Assembly (NCBI RefSeq): GCF_036946495.1
Contig: NZ_JAQIIX010000001.1
Span: forward strand, 744,001 to 808,000
Direction: 5' to 3'
Source: Mycolicibacterium neoaurum
GTDB taxonomy: Bacteria > Actinomycetota > Actinomycetes > Mycobacteriales > Mycobacteriaceae
Length of the DNA: 64,000 nt
The notes beneath the pieces were generated by a model. The model worked only from the letters and a program-made list of their open reading frames with translations. It did not search any database and was not told the origin of the DNA. Shown here one piece after another: positions 17,415 through 25,443 of the stretch. The translations under genes and the position numbers were made by a program. How positions within the stretch are numbered: the stretch's first letter is position 1; every line of letters starts with the position of its first letter.

Positions 17415-18196
17415 TGGTGGGCTCCTTGCCGAGATCCGAACGATGGGCGCCGCTTCTGCGCGAACGCGGTGATACCTTCTGCGAAATCCGCACTGCCGAA
17501 AAGCTTTGCCTGGTGTGCGGCCTCATGGTCGAGGACCTCGACAGGCGGCAGGGTGGGCGCGACGGCCAGCAGTTCCTTGATCACGCCGTAGGCCTGCGCG
17601 GGACCGGCGGCCAACCGTTGCGCGTCCGCGCGCGCGACGGCCAGCGCCGCGCCGGGATCGGTGAGGGCATCGACCAAGCCCCAGGGCTGGGCGGTCTCCG
17701 CGGTCACCGGCTCGGGCATCAGCAGCATCTGGCGGGCGCGGGCGACACCGACCCGGCGCGGTAGCGAGGCATAGGCGCCCATGTCGCCGGCCAACCCGAC
17801 ATTGGTGAAGGTGGTGGCAAATCGCGCATCGCGGGCGGCGATCACCCGGTCGCATGCGGCCGCCAGCGCCGCACCGGCACCGAAGGCGGCACCCTCCACC
17901 GCGGCGATGACGGGTTTGGGTGTGTTCCAGATCGCCCGGATGACACGTTGGGCCATCTGAGCCCGCTCCATGGCCTCGGTCTCGGACATGAGCTTCATCG
18001 TGGAGATATCACCGCCGGAGCAGAATGTGCTGCCCGCACCAGTCAACACGATGACCCGCACCTGCGGGTCGGCATCGGCGGCCTCCAGCGCGTCGGCGAG
18101 CTCCAGGCGCAACGGAATGTCGATGGCGTTGCGCACCTCGGGCCTGTTGAGGGTCAGGACGCGCACGGCGCCGTCGTCTTCGACGAGGACGTTCAT
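17411..18196 (-). CDS. enoyl-CoA hydratase/isomerase (crotonase) 2
   Basis: 261 residues of the crotonase superfamily: VLTLNRPEVRNAID, oxyanion loop TGAGSTFCSGGDIST and the second loop AAVEGAAFGAGAALAAACD. The position of the second canonical catalytic Glu (in the segment FTNVGLAGDMGAYASLP) is not an obvious Glu, as in several isomerase or hydrolase members, so the exact reaction is open. It overlaps the Rieske alpha gene and the next crotonase by 4 bases each. Confidence 0.9.
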   Translation of the reverse strand: MNVLVEDDGAVRVLTLNRPEVRNAIDIPLRLELADALEAADADPQVRVIVLTGAGSTFCSGGDISTMKLMSETEAMERAQMAQRVIRAIWNTPKPVIAAVEGAAFGAGAALAAACDRVIAARDARFATTFTNVGLAGDMGAYASLPRRVGVARARQMLLMPEPVTAETAQPWGLVDALTDPGAALAVARADAQRLAAGPAQAYGVIKELLAVAPTLPPVEVLDHEAAHQAKLFGSADFAEGITAFAQKRRPSFGSRQGAHQ

Positions 18197-18996
18197 CGTC
18201 CGACGAACTTCGGTGTGCGGCGCTCGATCACGGCGCGTAGCCCCTCAAGAGCGTCCGCGGTCCCTGACAATTCGGACACGGTGCGTGATTCCTCGGGAAG
18301 ACGCTCCTCGATGGAGGCGCCCACCCCCGACCACACGAGGCGCTTGGTGGCAGAGAGCGCGAGGGTGGGCATCGCGGCCAGCTCGGCGGCGATCGCGTCG
18401 GTGCGGGTGACCAACTCGTCGTCGGGAACCACCTCGGTGATCAGACCGATATCGGCGGCTTCCTGGGCGCTCAGCGTCGGATTCGTCAACAGGATGCGCA
18501 GGGCCTGGCGCAACCCGACCAGTTGAGCCAGCGTGACCGACGAACCGCCGTCGGGGGCCATACCGACCCGCACCGCACCGGAGAAGAACTTCGCCGAGCG
18601 AGCGGCGACGACAATATCGGATGCGCACACCAGCCCGAGGCCGCCACCTCCGGCGGCGAATCCCTGTACCGCGGTGACCACCGGTACCCGGAGCTGGAAC
18701 AGGGCGGCGGTGGCCAGCTGCAACCAGGCCGTCGCCTCGCGCAGGTAATCCGGCAGCCCCTCCCCCTTGGACTCGAAGGTGTGCACGTCACCACCGGCGC
18801 AGAAGTTGCGTCCCGCACCCGAGAGCAGCACCACCTTGACGGCCGGATCGGCATGGCAGGCCAGCACCTCGGCGTGCAGTGCCTTGAGTGTGTCGACGTT
18901 CAGGCCGTTGGCGATGTGCGGGCTGTTGAGTCGTAGCCGGGCGATACCGTCGGCGCCCACCTCCCGCAACACCGGGGCAGTACTGGTCTCGCTCAT
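18193..18996 (-). CDS. enoyl-CoA hydratase/isomerase (crotonase) 3
   Basis: 267 residues: IARLRLNSPHIANGLN, LSGAGRNFCAGGDVHTFES, AVQGFAAGGGGLGLVCASDIVVAA and VRVGMAPDGGSSVTLAQLVG. The last segment has Asp where hydratases often have the catalytic Glu pair, a pattern more like dienoyl-CoA isomerases or ring-cleaving members; this is a guess from motif shape. It is the middle member of three tandem crotonases joined by 4-base overlaps, which implies three distinct C=C or ring-opening steps rather than redundancy. Confidence 0.9.
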   Translation of the reverse strand: MSETSTAPVLREVGADGIARLRLNSPHIANGLNVDTLKALHAEVLACHADPAVKVVLLSGAGRNFCAGGDVHTFESKGEGLPDYLREATAWLQLATAALFQLRVPVVTAVQGFAAGGGGLGLVCASDIVVAARSAKFFSGAVRVGMAPDGGSSVTLAQLVGLRQALRILLTNPTLSAQEAADIGLITEVVPDDELVTRTDAIAAELAAMPTLALSATKRLVWSGVGASIEERLPEESRTVSELSGTADALEGLRAVIERRTPKFVGR

Positions 18997-19805
18997 GTGG
19001 TCTCCCTGTTCTTGAACGCCGACACACCGGCCTGTCCGGCCGATCCGCTCAGTCGTGCGACGACGGCATCAGTTTCGAGGCGATTGGCGGCGGCGAGATC
19101 GGTGTCCAACCCCGCCACGACGAGTTCCTTGATGGCGGTCAGGGCCGAGCGGTCTCGGCCCGCGAGCCGGGCGGCGAAGGCCTGCACCGAATCGTGGAAC
19201 ACCTCGGGTGCGAATGCCCGGTAGGCGAGCCCGATCCGCACCGCATCGGTCCCGCTGAACTTGTCACCGGAGAGCAGCAATCCCAGGGCCTGCTGTCGAC
19301 CGAGGATGCGCGGCAGCCGTGCAGTGCTGCCCCCGCCGGGGATCATGCCGAAGTTGACGTGGTTGTCCGCGATCCGCGCCTGCTCGCAGACCAGCACGAT
19401 ATCGGCGGCCTGCATCAGTTCGAATCCGCCGGCCATCGCGACACCGTCCACCGCGGCCACCACCGGGACCGGCAGTCCGGCGATGACATCGCAGGCATCC
19501 TTGAACGTGGTGAACAGCGTGCGCAACGCTTCGGGCCCGTCTGCCCTAAGCCGCTGCACCTCGTCGAAATCGCCTCCAGCGCAGAAATTTCCACCCGAGC
19601 CACGAATGATCACGGCGTGCACATCCGTGCGCTGCCCCAGACTGGTCAACGCGGCGCCCAGCGCCCGTGCCAAGGCCACGTTGACGGCGTTCATCCGGTC
19701 GGGGCGGTTCAGCGTGATCCAGCCGATGTGCTCGCGGACCTCGACGAGCACCTCGGCATCGTTCACGTCGGGATCGTCTACTTCGGCAGCACCGTATGCG
19801 TTCAC
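18993..19805 (-). CDS. enoyl-CoA hydratase/isomerase (crotonase) 4
   Basis: 270 residues: GWITLNRPDRMNAVN, RGSGGNFCAGGDFDEV, AAVDGVAMAGGFELMQAADIVL and NHVNFGMIPGGGSTARLPRILG. It has a 15-residue N-terminal extension rich in acidic residues. The start ATG overlaps the SDR stop by 4 bases. Together with crotonases 2 and 3 it forms a tandem array between an SDR and the Rieske oxygenase; the three sequences are only distantly similar, so the array did not arise by recent duplication. Confidence 0.9.
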   Translation of the reverse strand: MNAYGAAEVDDPDVNDAEVLVEVREHIGWITLNRPDRMNAVNVALARALGAALTSLGQRTDVHAVIIRGSGGNFCAGGDFDEVQRLRADGPEALRTLFTTFKDACDVIAGLPVPVVAAVDGVAMAGGFELMQAADIVLVCEQARIADNHVNFGMIPGGGSTARLPRILGRQQALGLLLSGDKFSGTDAVRIGLAYRAFAPEVFHDSVQAFAARLAGRDRSALTAIKELVVAGLDTDLAAANRLETDAVVARLSGSAGQAGVSAFKNRETT

Positions 19806-20548
19806 ATGTATCTCCCGCCGCCGACCTCGATCACCGTGCCGGTGATGTAGCTGGACAGGCTTGAGCCGAGGAAGACCACCGCCCCGGCCACCTCACCGGG
19901 TTCGCCGGCCCGTTTCATCGGGACGTCGGCCTCGCGCTGGGCGAACACCTCCGGTGGCATGGCCGCGGTCATGGGCGTACGGATGAGCCCGGGTTGGATG
20001 GCGTTGACCCGCACGTTGTGGTGGGCAACCTCCTTGGCCGCGGCTTTGGTCAGACCGACGATGCCCGCCTTCGCGGCGCTGTAGTTGGTCTGTCCAGGAT
20101 TTCCCGATTTCCCGGACAGCGAGGAGATGTTGACGATGCTGCCGGACTTCTGTTCCCGCATCACCGCCGAGGCTTCCCGGATACCGAGCCAGGTGCCGCG
20201 CAGGTGCACGGTGATGACGGCGTCGAAGTCGGACACCTGCATCTTCTTCAGCGAGGCATCACGGGTTATCCCGGCGTTGTTGACGAAGATGTCGAGTCGG
20301 CCGTAGTGGTCGACCGTGCCGGACACCAGGTCGCGCACGGCATCCTCGGAGGTGACATCGCAGGCGACGCCGCGGCAGTCGCCGGCAGGTCCCGCCACCT
20401 CGGTGACCGCCCGCGCGGCCGCGGTCTCGTCGAGGTCGGCGAACACCACCCGGGCACCGTGCTCGTACAACGTTCGCCCGATCTCCAACCCGATACCCTG
20501 CGCGGCACCGGTCACCACGGCGACCTTGTCCTGGAGCAGACTTTCCAC
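19802..20548 (-). CDS. SDR-family dehydrogenase (FabG-like)
   Basis: 248 residues: AVVTGAAQGIGLEIGRTLYEHGA (NAD(P)-binding), VVFADLDE (an acidic residue at the end of strand 2 favours NAD), NNAGITRD, SSLSGKSGNPGQTNYSAAKAG with the Ser-Tyr-Lys triad, and INPG-like NAIQPGLIRTPM. It should oxidise a hydroxyl such as a cis-dihydrodiol or 3-hydroxyacyl-CoA. GTG 20548 follows GGGAG at 8 bases. As first gene of the SDR-crotonase-Rieske operon it may act directly after the oxygenase. Confidence 0.92.
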   Translation of the reverse strand: MESLLQDKVAVVTGAAQGIGLEIGRTLYEHGARVVFADLDETAAARAVTEVAGPAGDCRGVACDVTSEDAVRDLVSGTVDHYGRLDIFVNNAGITRDASLKKMQVSDFDAVITVHLRGTWLGIREASAVMREQKSGSIVNISSLSGKSGNPGQTNYSAAKAGIVGLTKAAAKEVAHHNVRVNAIQPGLIRTPMTAAMPPEVFAQREADVPMKRAGEPGEVAGAVVFLGSSLSSYITGTVIEVGGGRYM

Positions 20549-20579
20549 CCGGAATCTCCCATCGCACGAGGCATAGACA

Positions 20580-20609
20580 AATCTAACCGAAATTTCTAAT
20601 CTAGGTTAA
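20580..20609. promoter_or_regulatory. divergent promoter with CTAAC-N17-GTTAA operator
   Basis: In the SDR/SDR divergent intergenic region, CTAAC (20583-20587), 17 bases and GTTAA (20605-20609) repeat the arms and spacing found at 6153-6179. On the minus strand the left half-site reads GGTTAGATT, so it overlaps a TAGATT -10 element (20585-20580), exactly as the TGTTAGATT at 6174-6182 does on the plus strand. This conserved arrangement points to one regulator acting on both promoters. The regulator gene is not in the window or is not adjacent. Confidence 0.6.
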
Positions 20610-20659
20610 ATCAATTGGTCGGACGGTTTCAACCATGGGGCCACCGAGAAGGGATCGAC

Positions 20660-21457
20660 ATGGATCTGGGACTGTCGGGGGCTCGCGTCGTCATCACCGG
20701 AGGCGCGTCCAACATCGGGCGCGGCATCGTTCACGAATTCGCCGCCGAGGGTGCACGCATCGTGCTCAATGACATCGACGCACCGCAGGCTGACAAGGTC
20801 CGGGCCGAAGCGCTGGCACGCGGTGCCGCCGAAGTAGAGCTCGCCATCGAAGACCTGACAGTCGACGGTGCCGCCGAACGCACCGTCGAAGCCGCGGTCT
20901 CGCGATGGGGCGGCGTCGACGTCCTGGTCAACAATGCCGGGTGGAGTGTGCCCGGGTTCGTGGCCAGCGATACCGACCGGCAAAAATGGCAGCGCACCAT
21001 CGAGATCAACTTCTTCAGCGCCGTGGCCGCCACCCAGGCCGCCATCGCGGCCATGAAGGATGCCGGAGGCGGTTCGATTGTCTTCATCTCCAGCGACGCC
21101 GCCTTCGGCCAGATCCGCCAAGGCATCTACGGCGCGTCGAAAGCGGCCATGGTCGCCTTCGCGCGCACCACGGCGCGTGAACACGGCCGCCACGGAATCC
21201 GCTCGAACATCGTCTGTCCGGGCCTGGTGATGCCGGAGGGCCCTGAGGCGGTCGGGGCCGCCAGCCTCTGGGCGGTCGGCCAGGACGAGGTGTTCAACCC
21301 CAAGCAGATCGACTTCATGCTCAAGGACACCCCGATGCGCCAACTCACCACAGCCGAAGACGTCGCGCGCGCGGTGCTGTGGTTCGCCTCTCCCACCGCC
21401 GCCCGCCAGGTCACCGGTCAGATGATCTCGGTCAGCGGCGGATACACGATGCCGTGA
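20660..21457 (+). CDS. SDR-family dehydrogenase
   Basis: 265 residues: ARVVITGGASNIGRGIVHEFAAEGA, LNDIDAPQ, NNAGWSVPG, SSDAAFGQIRQGIYGASKAA with the catalytic Tyr-Lys, and IVCPGLVMPEG. ATG 20660 follows GAAGGGATCGAC; the longer frame to 20615 lacks a ribosome site and would include the region next to the operator. It is divergent from the long leftward operon and probably co-regulated with it through the CTAAC-N17-GTTAA element. It is the only rightward gene on this side of the cluster, and a strong hairpin follows its stop. Confidence 0.92.
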   Translation: MDLGLSGARVVITGGASNIGRGIVHEFAAEGARIVLNDIDAPQADKVRAEALARGAAEVELAIEDLTVDGAAERTVEAAVSRWGGVDVLVNNAGWSVPGFVASDTDRQKWQRTIEINFFSAVAATQAAIAAMKDAGGGSIVFISSDAAFGQIRQGIYGASKAAMVAFARTTAREHGRHGIRSNIVCPGLVMPEGPEAVGAASLWAVGQDEVFNPKQIDFMLKDTPMRQLTTAEDVARAVLWFASPTAARQVTGQMISVSGGYTMP

Positions 21458-21474
21458 CCACCGGCAGGCGAGCG

Positions 21475-21506
21475 GCCGGGCGCCGCTGATCTCAGCGGCG
21501 CCCGGC
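21475..21506. terminator. 32-base near-perfect palindromic hairpin between convergent genes
   Basis: Two 15-base perfectly complementary arms (21475-21489 and 21492-21506) are separated by TC. The hairpin is extremely stable, almost all GC, and lies between the converging SDR and mceF. No T-run follows on either strand, so it is a stem-only, bidirectional terminator candidate of the type common in mycobacteria rather than a canonical intrinsic terminator. Confidence 0.8.
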
Positions 21507-21526
21507 ATCGCCCTCGCCGGTACGGA

Positions 21527-22987
21527 TCACCGTGTCGGTGGCACCAACATCGACTGCCACGACTCCGGCTTCCCGCCACCCGCCAGATTGGCCTGGGTGT
21601 ACCGCTTACCGTCCGGCCCGAGATAGCTGCCCGTCGCCGGGTCGTACTCGGCTACCGCGATGGGCGGCGCCACCGTCGGCGGCGCGGCCGCGGGAGCAGC
21701 CGGCGGCGCGCTCTCACCGGGCCGAATCTGCGGGATCGGCTGGCCGGACAACGTGGCGTTGGGATCGCCCTTCCAGTTGAACCCGTCGTTGAGAGGAACG
21801 TAGTTCTCGTCGCTCTCGCACATCTTGACCGTCGGCGCCCGCTTGCCCGGCCGTGTCGCACACGGCAGGTTGCGCGCACCGCGCACGTTGAACATGGAGT
21901 CCTGCGGGATGCGGCAGTACAGGTCGCCCGCGGGGCGGTCCGGGTAGTCGGTCAGGCTTGTCGGCCGTGCCTGATTGGGCGGTAGGTAACCGGTCAGGCA
22001 TGGTGGTGGGAGGTTGAGGTTGAGGTTGAAGCTCAGAAACGCGCCCTTGTAATCGGGTTTGGTATCGCGATTGGTGACACCGGCGCCCTGAACCACTTCG
22101 ACCGCCGACGGCGCCAGCACCAGCAGCTGTTCCAGGTGCGGCTGATAGGTGACAGCGACATCACCGAGGGTGACCAGATTCGCCAGCACCACCGGCAGGG
22201 TCGGCTGGACGCGGTCGAAGAGCTGACGGACCTCGTCGGCGGCACGCGGCCCCACGTCCAGGATGCCGGTGACCGACTTGTCCTCACGCTTGAGCTGTTC
22301 GGTCACCGAAGCCATGTTGGAGGCCCACGCCTCGATCGAATCAGCGGTGACCGACTGGGAATCCAGGATGGGTTTAGAGTTGTCGATCAGGTTGGTCAGC
22401 GCGTCGAGAATTTTACGAGCGTCGATGGCCAGCGTGGTGGATCCCTTGACCAGGCGGGCCAGGTCGGGGCCCAAACCTCCCACTGCCGTAGCCGATTCGT
22501 CGACCACCGTTTGAAGGTTGTCACCGGGGATGACCTCTAGCCCCTTGTTCGTCGCGGCCAGCAGATCACTGATATCCGGGGGCACCGAGGTGCGGTCCTG
22601 CGGTATCACCGCCCCCTCGGCGAGGCGACCGTTGTCGCTGGCGGGAATCAACGAGACGTACTGCTCGCCGATGGACGACGCGCTGTGCACCTCCGCCGTG
22701 ACGTCGCCGGGGATGTCGACATCGGATTTGAGCGACAGTTCTGCCACCACACCGGACTGGGTGAGGTCCACCCGTGCCACCCGGCCCACGTTGGTTCCGC
22801 GGTAGGTGACGTTGGCGTTCTCGTAGAGTCCCGCGGCGACCGGCAACTGGACGGTCACCTTGTAGTGGTTGTACCCGAACAGCAGGTTAGGCAGGCCCAT
22901 GTAGTTGAAGATCATCACGGCGCCACCGACGAGGGTGATCACCGCGAAGAACGCGAGCTGGGTGATGACTCTTCTGCTGAGTACCAT
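21527..22987 (-). CDS. mceF: MceF, MlaD-family subunit of Mce lipid importer
   Basis: 486 residues. One N-terminal membrane helix (about 10-30), then the MCE/MlaD domain (KVTVQLPVAAGLYENANVTYRG ... VGRVARVDL), an extended helical region, and a Pro/Ala-rich C-terminal tail with four cysteines. In mycobacteria MceA-F hetero-oligomerise into a periplasm-spanning tube that carries lipids to the YrbE permease. It is the last gene of the operon, directly abutting mceE (no gap). The VTYRGTNVGRV sequence is the pore-loop region typical of MceF. Confidence 0.93.
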   Translation of the reverse strand: MVLSRRVITQLAFFAVITLVGGAVMIFNYMGLPNLLFGYNHYKVTVQLPVAAGLYENANVTYRGTNVGRVARVDLTQSGVVAELSLKSDVDIPGDVTAEVHSASSIGEQYVSLIPASDNGRLAEGAVIPQDRTSVPPDISDLLAATNKGLEVIPGDNLQTVVDESATAVGGLGPDLARLVKGSTTLAIDARKILDALTNLIDNSKPILDSQSVTADSIEAWASNMASVTEQLKREDKSVTGILDVGPRAADEVRQLFDRVQPTLPVVLANLVTLGDVAVTYQPHLEQLLVLAPSAVEVVQGAGVTNRDTKPDYKGAFLSFNLNLNLPPPCLTGYLPPNQARPTSLTDYPDRPAGDLYCRIPQDSMFNVRGARNLPCATRPGKRAPTVKMCESDENYVPLNDGFNWKGDPNATLSGQPIPQIRPGESAPPAAPAAAPPTVAPPIAVAEYDPATGSYLGPDGKRYTQANLAGGGKPESWQSMLVPPTR

Positions 22988-24127
22988 CTAGGGCCCCTGA
23001 TTCAGGTGGTACGGGATGACCAACGGATTGACCGCGGTGTACGGGCTGGGCAGCTGACCGATCGTGCGCCCCCACTGCATCTCCAGTTCGGTGAGCTCGC
23101 CCTCGAATCGGGTGCCGGTGAAGAACGACGAGTCGATACGACTCAGCGTCAGATCGATGATCGCGGTCAGGTTCGCGTAATCGCCGCGGAACCATTTGTC
23201 CAGCGTCTCCTGGGCGAACGGATACACCGAGAAGAAGCTCAACGACCGGGTGAGCGCGGGTCCGGAATCGGCAAGTGATTTCACCACCGGGGCAAGATCT
23301 TTGAGCTCTGCCACCAGCGCCTCTTTGGTCTGGTTGCTGGAATCGGCGGCAAGGGCGCTGAACTTGCCCAGCTGATCGAGTGCCTCGGTGAGGGTATCCC
23401 GCTCATCCCGCAGAACGCTGAGCGCCTCGGGGATGGTGTCCAGCGCCCGGTCGACCACCGAGTCCTGTGCGGCGAAGTCACCGACAAGGTTGTTGAGACT
23501 ATCGGTGGCGCTGATGATCTCGTCTGTTTGGCGGTCGGTATTGGCGATGAACCTGTCCACCTCGGTGATGAGGCTACGGAGGTCGTTCTCGCGCCCGGCG
23601 AAGGCGGTGCTCAACGCTGTGGTGATGTCCTGGATCTGACCGACGCCCCCTCCGTTGAGCAACAACGACACCGCCGCCAGCGTCTGCTCGGTCGACGGAT
23701 ACGCGCCACCGGAGGCCAATTGGATCACCGAGCCATCGTGCAGTCGGCCCTCGGGGGCCTCGTTGACCGGTGGAGCGAGCTCGATGTGCAGTGACCCCAA
23801 CAGGCTGGTCTGCCCGATGGTTGCCGTCGCATTGGCCGGCAGCACGACATTGCCGTCGAGCGTCATGGTGAGCACCGCGTGCCAGTCCTGGCGCTCGATC
23901 TTGGTCACCGTGCCGACGTTGACGTCACCGACGCGCACCCGCGAGTTCTGCTGGACGTTGTTCACATCCGGCAGCTCCGCACGGATGGTGAACGATCCCG
24001 GACCGTCACCCGCGGTGCCGGGCATCGGCAATGAGTTCAGACCGCGCCAGTCGCTGCAACCGGTCAGCAACGCCATGGCAGTCACCGCGCAACCGACCAA
24101 CACCAGCGCACGTCGGCGGCCGGTCAT
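22988..24127 (-). CDS. mceE: MceE, lipoprotein subunit of Mce importer (LprK-like)
   Basis: 379 residues. It begins with a lipoprotein signal peptide (LVLVGCAVTAMALLTGCSDW); the lipobox is LTGC, giving an acylated Cys at about residue 22. The MlaD domain follows (FTIRAELPDVNNVQQNSRVRVGDVNVG), then a helical rod. Lipid anchoring is diagnostic of the E subunit. ATG 24127 overlaps the mceD stop (ATGA); the upstream extension of the frame lies inside mceD and is not real. Confidence 0.94.
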   Translation of the reverse strand: MTGRRRALVLVGCAVTAMALLTGCSDWRGLNSLPMPGTAGDGPGSFTIRAELPDVNNVQQNSRVRVGDVNVGTVTKIERQDWHAVLTMTLDGNVVLPANATATIGQTSLLGSLHIELAPPVNEAPEGRLHDGSVIQLASGGAYPSTEQTLAAVSLLLNGGGVGQIQDITTALSTAFAGRENDLRSLITEVDRFIANTDRQTDEIISATDSLNNLVGDFAAQDSVVDRALDTIPEALSVLRDERDTLTEALDQLGKFSALAADSSNQTKEALVAELKDLAPVVKSLADSGPALTRSLSFFSVYPFAQETLDKWFRGDYANLTAIIDLTLSRIDSSFFTGTRFEGELTELEMQWGRTIGQLPSPYTAVNPLVIPYHLNQGP

Positions 24128-25443
24128 GAACCCGCTCCCGGCGGCAACATCATCCCGGTGAGGCCGGCCGCGGGATCGGTCTGCTGGGCCTCGGCGGGCA
24201 GCGGCGGTGTCGCACTCGCGGCCGGGGCGGGCGCACCTGCGGCCGGCGCCGGAGCCGGCGCGGGAGCCGGTGGCACGTAATCGGGTCGCATCCAATCCTC
24301 GCTGTAGGTCACCTCGTTCGGGCGCGCGACAGCGCCGACCAAGGGGTTGCCGCCGATCGGGAAGAAGTTCATCTGGCGGTTCTTCACAATCGGTGCCAGG
24401 TACTGCACGCACAGCTTCGAGGACTGCTCGGCGCCCAACCGGGAGGCCGCCTGGATGGCTCCGCACAGGAAGCTGATCGGATCGCTGAAGTTGTTGGTCG
24501 ACAGGGCGCCGCTGAGCGTGCCCTGAGCCGGTTGGTAGATGTTGATGAAGTTCTGCAGCACCGTCGGCGACATGTGCAGCAGTTGCTTGATGTCGTCGAC
24601 GCTGTCGGTCAGCGCCTGCGATACCGAGGCCAGCTTGTCCGAGGTGGTGCCCAGGGTCTCCTTGTTGGCAGCCACGAATGTCGCCACCGTCTTGGACACC
24701 TCGCTGACACTGGCTGCAGCAGAGCTGATCTCGTCCGGATCATCGGCCAGCGCCCATGTCACCGAAGCGAGATTGCGGTTGAGCTGCGACATGACATCCG
24801 AGCTGTCCTGCAGCGCCGACACCAGCAGCGACAGATTGCGCAGGGTGCTGAACAGGTCGGTGCTGTGATCACCCAATGCCGAAGTCGCCTTGGACAGCTT
24901 GATCAACGTGTCACGGATGTTTTTGCCCTGTCCGCGGAGATTGTCGGCGGCCGTGTTGACCAGCGAACCGAGCGTGCTCACTCCCCCGGGTTCGGTGGGC
25001 TGCAACATCTCGGTGAACCGCTGCAACTGGACCCGCACCTCGTCCCACTCGACCGGCACCGCGGTGCGCTCCATCGGGATCACGGCGTCCGCGGGCAGGG
25101 TGGGACCGCCGGTGTAGGCAGGCGTCAGCTGGATGGCGCGAGCGGTCACCAGCGACGGCGCCAGGATGACCGCCTTGGCATCGGCGGGCACCGAGTAATG
25201 GTCGTCGATCCAGAAGCTCACCCTGGCCCGGTCGGGCTCGGCATCGATGCGCTCGATCTCGCCGACCGGCACGCCGAGGATGCGGATCTCGTCACCGACG
25301 AACAAACCGTTGGTGTTGTCGAAATATGCGGTGAAAGCGGTCCTGGCGATGTTGGTGGTCGTCCGCACGATCGCGACGACCCCGACCGTCAATACCACGG
25401 CCAGCAGCAACGCCAACCAGATTCGTATACGCGGCCGCGTCAC
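24124..25443 (-). CDS. mceD: MceD, MlaD-family subunit of Mce importer
   Basis: 439 residues: N-terminal membrane helix IWLALLLAVVLTVGVVAIV, MlaD domain (AYFDNTNGLFVGDEIRILGVPVGEIERI), long helical region and a C-terminal tail of Pro-Ala repeats, a low-complexity feature usual for MceD and MceC. The GTG start overlaps the mceC stop by GTGA. It acts as one rung of the hexameric lipid channel. Confidence 0.94.
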   Translation of the reverse strand: MTRPRIRIWLALLLAVVLTVGVVAIVRTTTNIARTAFTAYFDNTNGLFVGDEIRILGVPVGEIERIDAEPDRARVSFWIDDHYSVPADAKAVILAPSLVTARAIQLTPAYTGGPTLPADAVIPMERTAVPVEWDEVRVQLQRFTEMLQPTEPGGVSTLGSLVNTAADNLRGQGKNIRDTLIKLSKATSALGDHSTDLFSTLRNLSLLVSALQDSSDVMSQLNRNLASVTWALADDPDEISSAAASVSEVSKTVATFVAANKETLGTTSDKLASVSQALTDSVDDIKQLLHMSPTVLQNFINIYQPAQGTLSGALSTNNFSDPISFLCGAIQAASRLGAEQSSKLCVQYLAPIVKNRQMNFFPIGGNPLVGAVARPNEVTYSEDWMRPDYVPPAPAPAPAPAAGAPAPAASATPPLPAEAQQTDPAAGLTGMMLPPGAGS

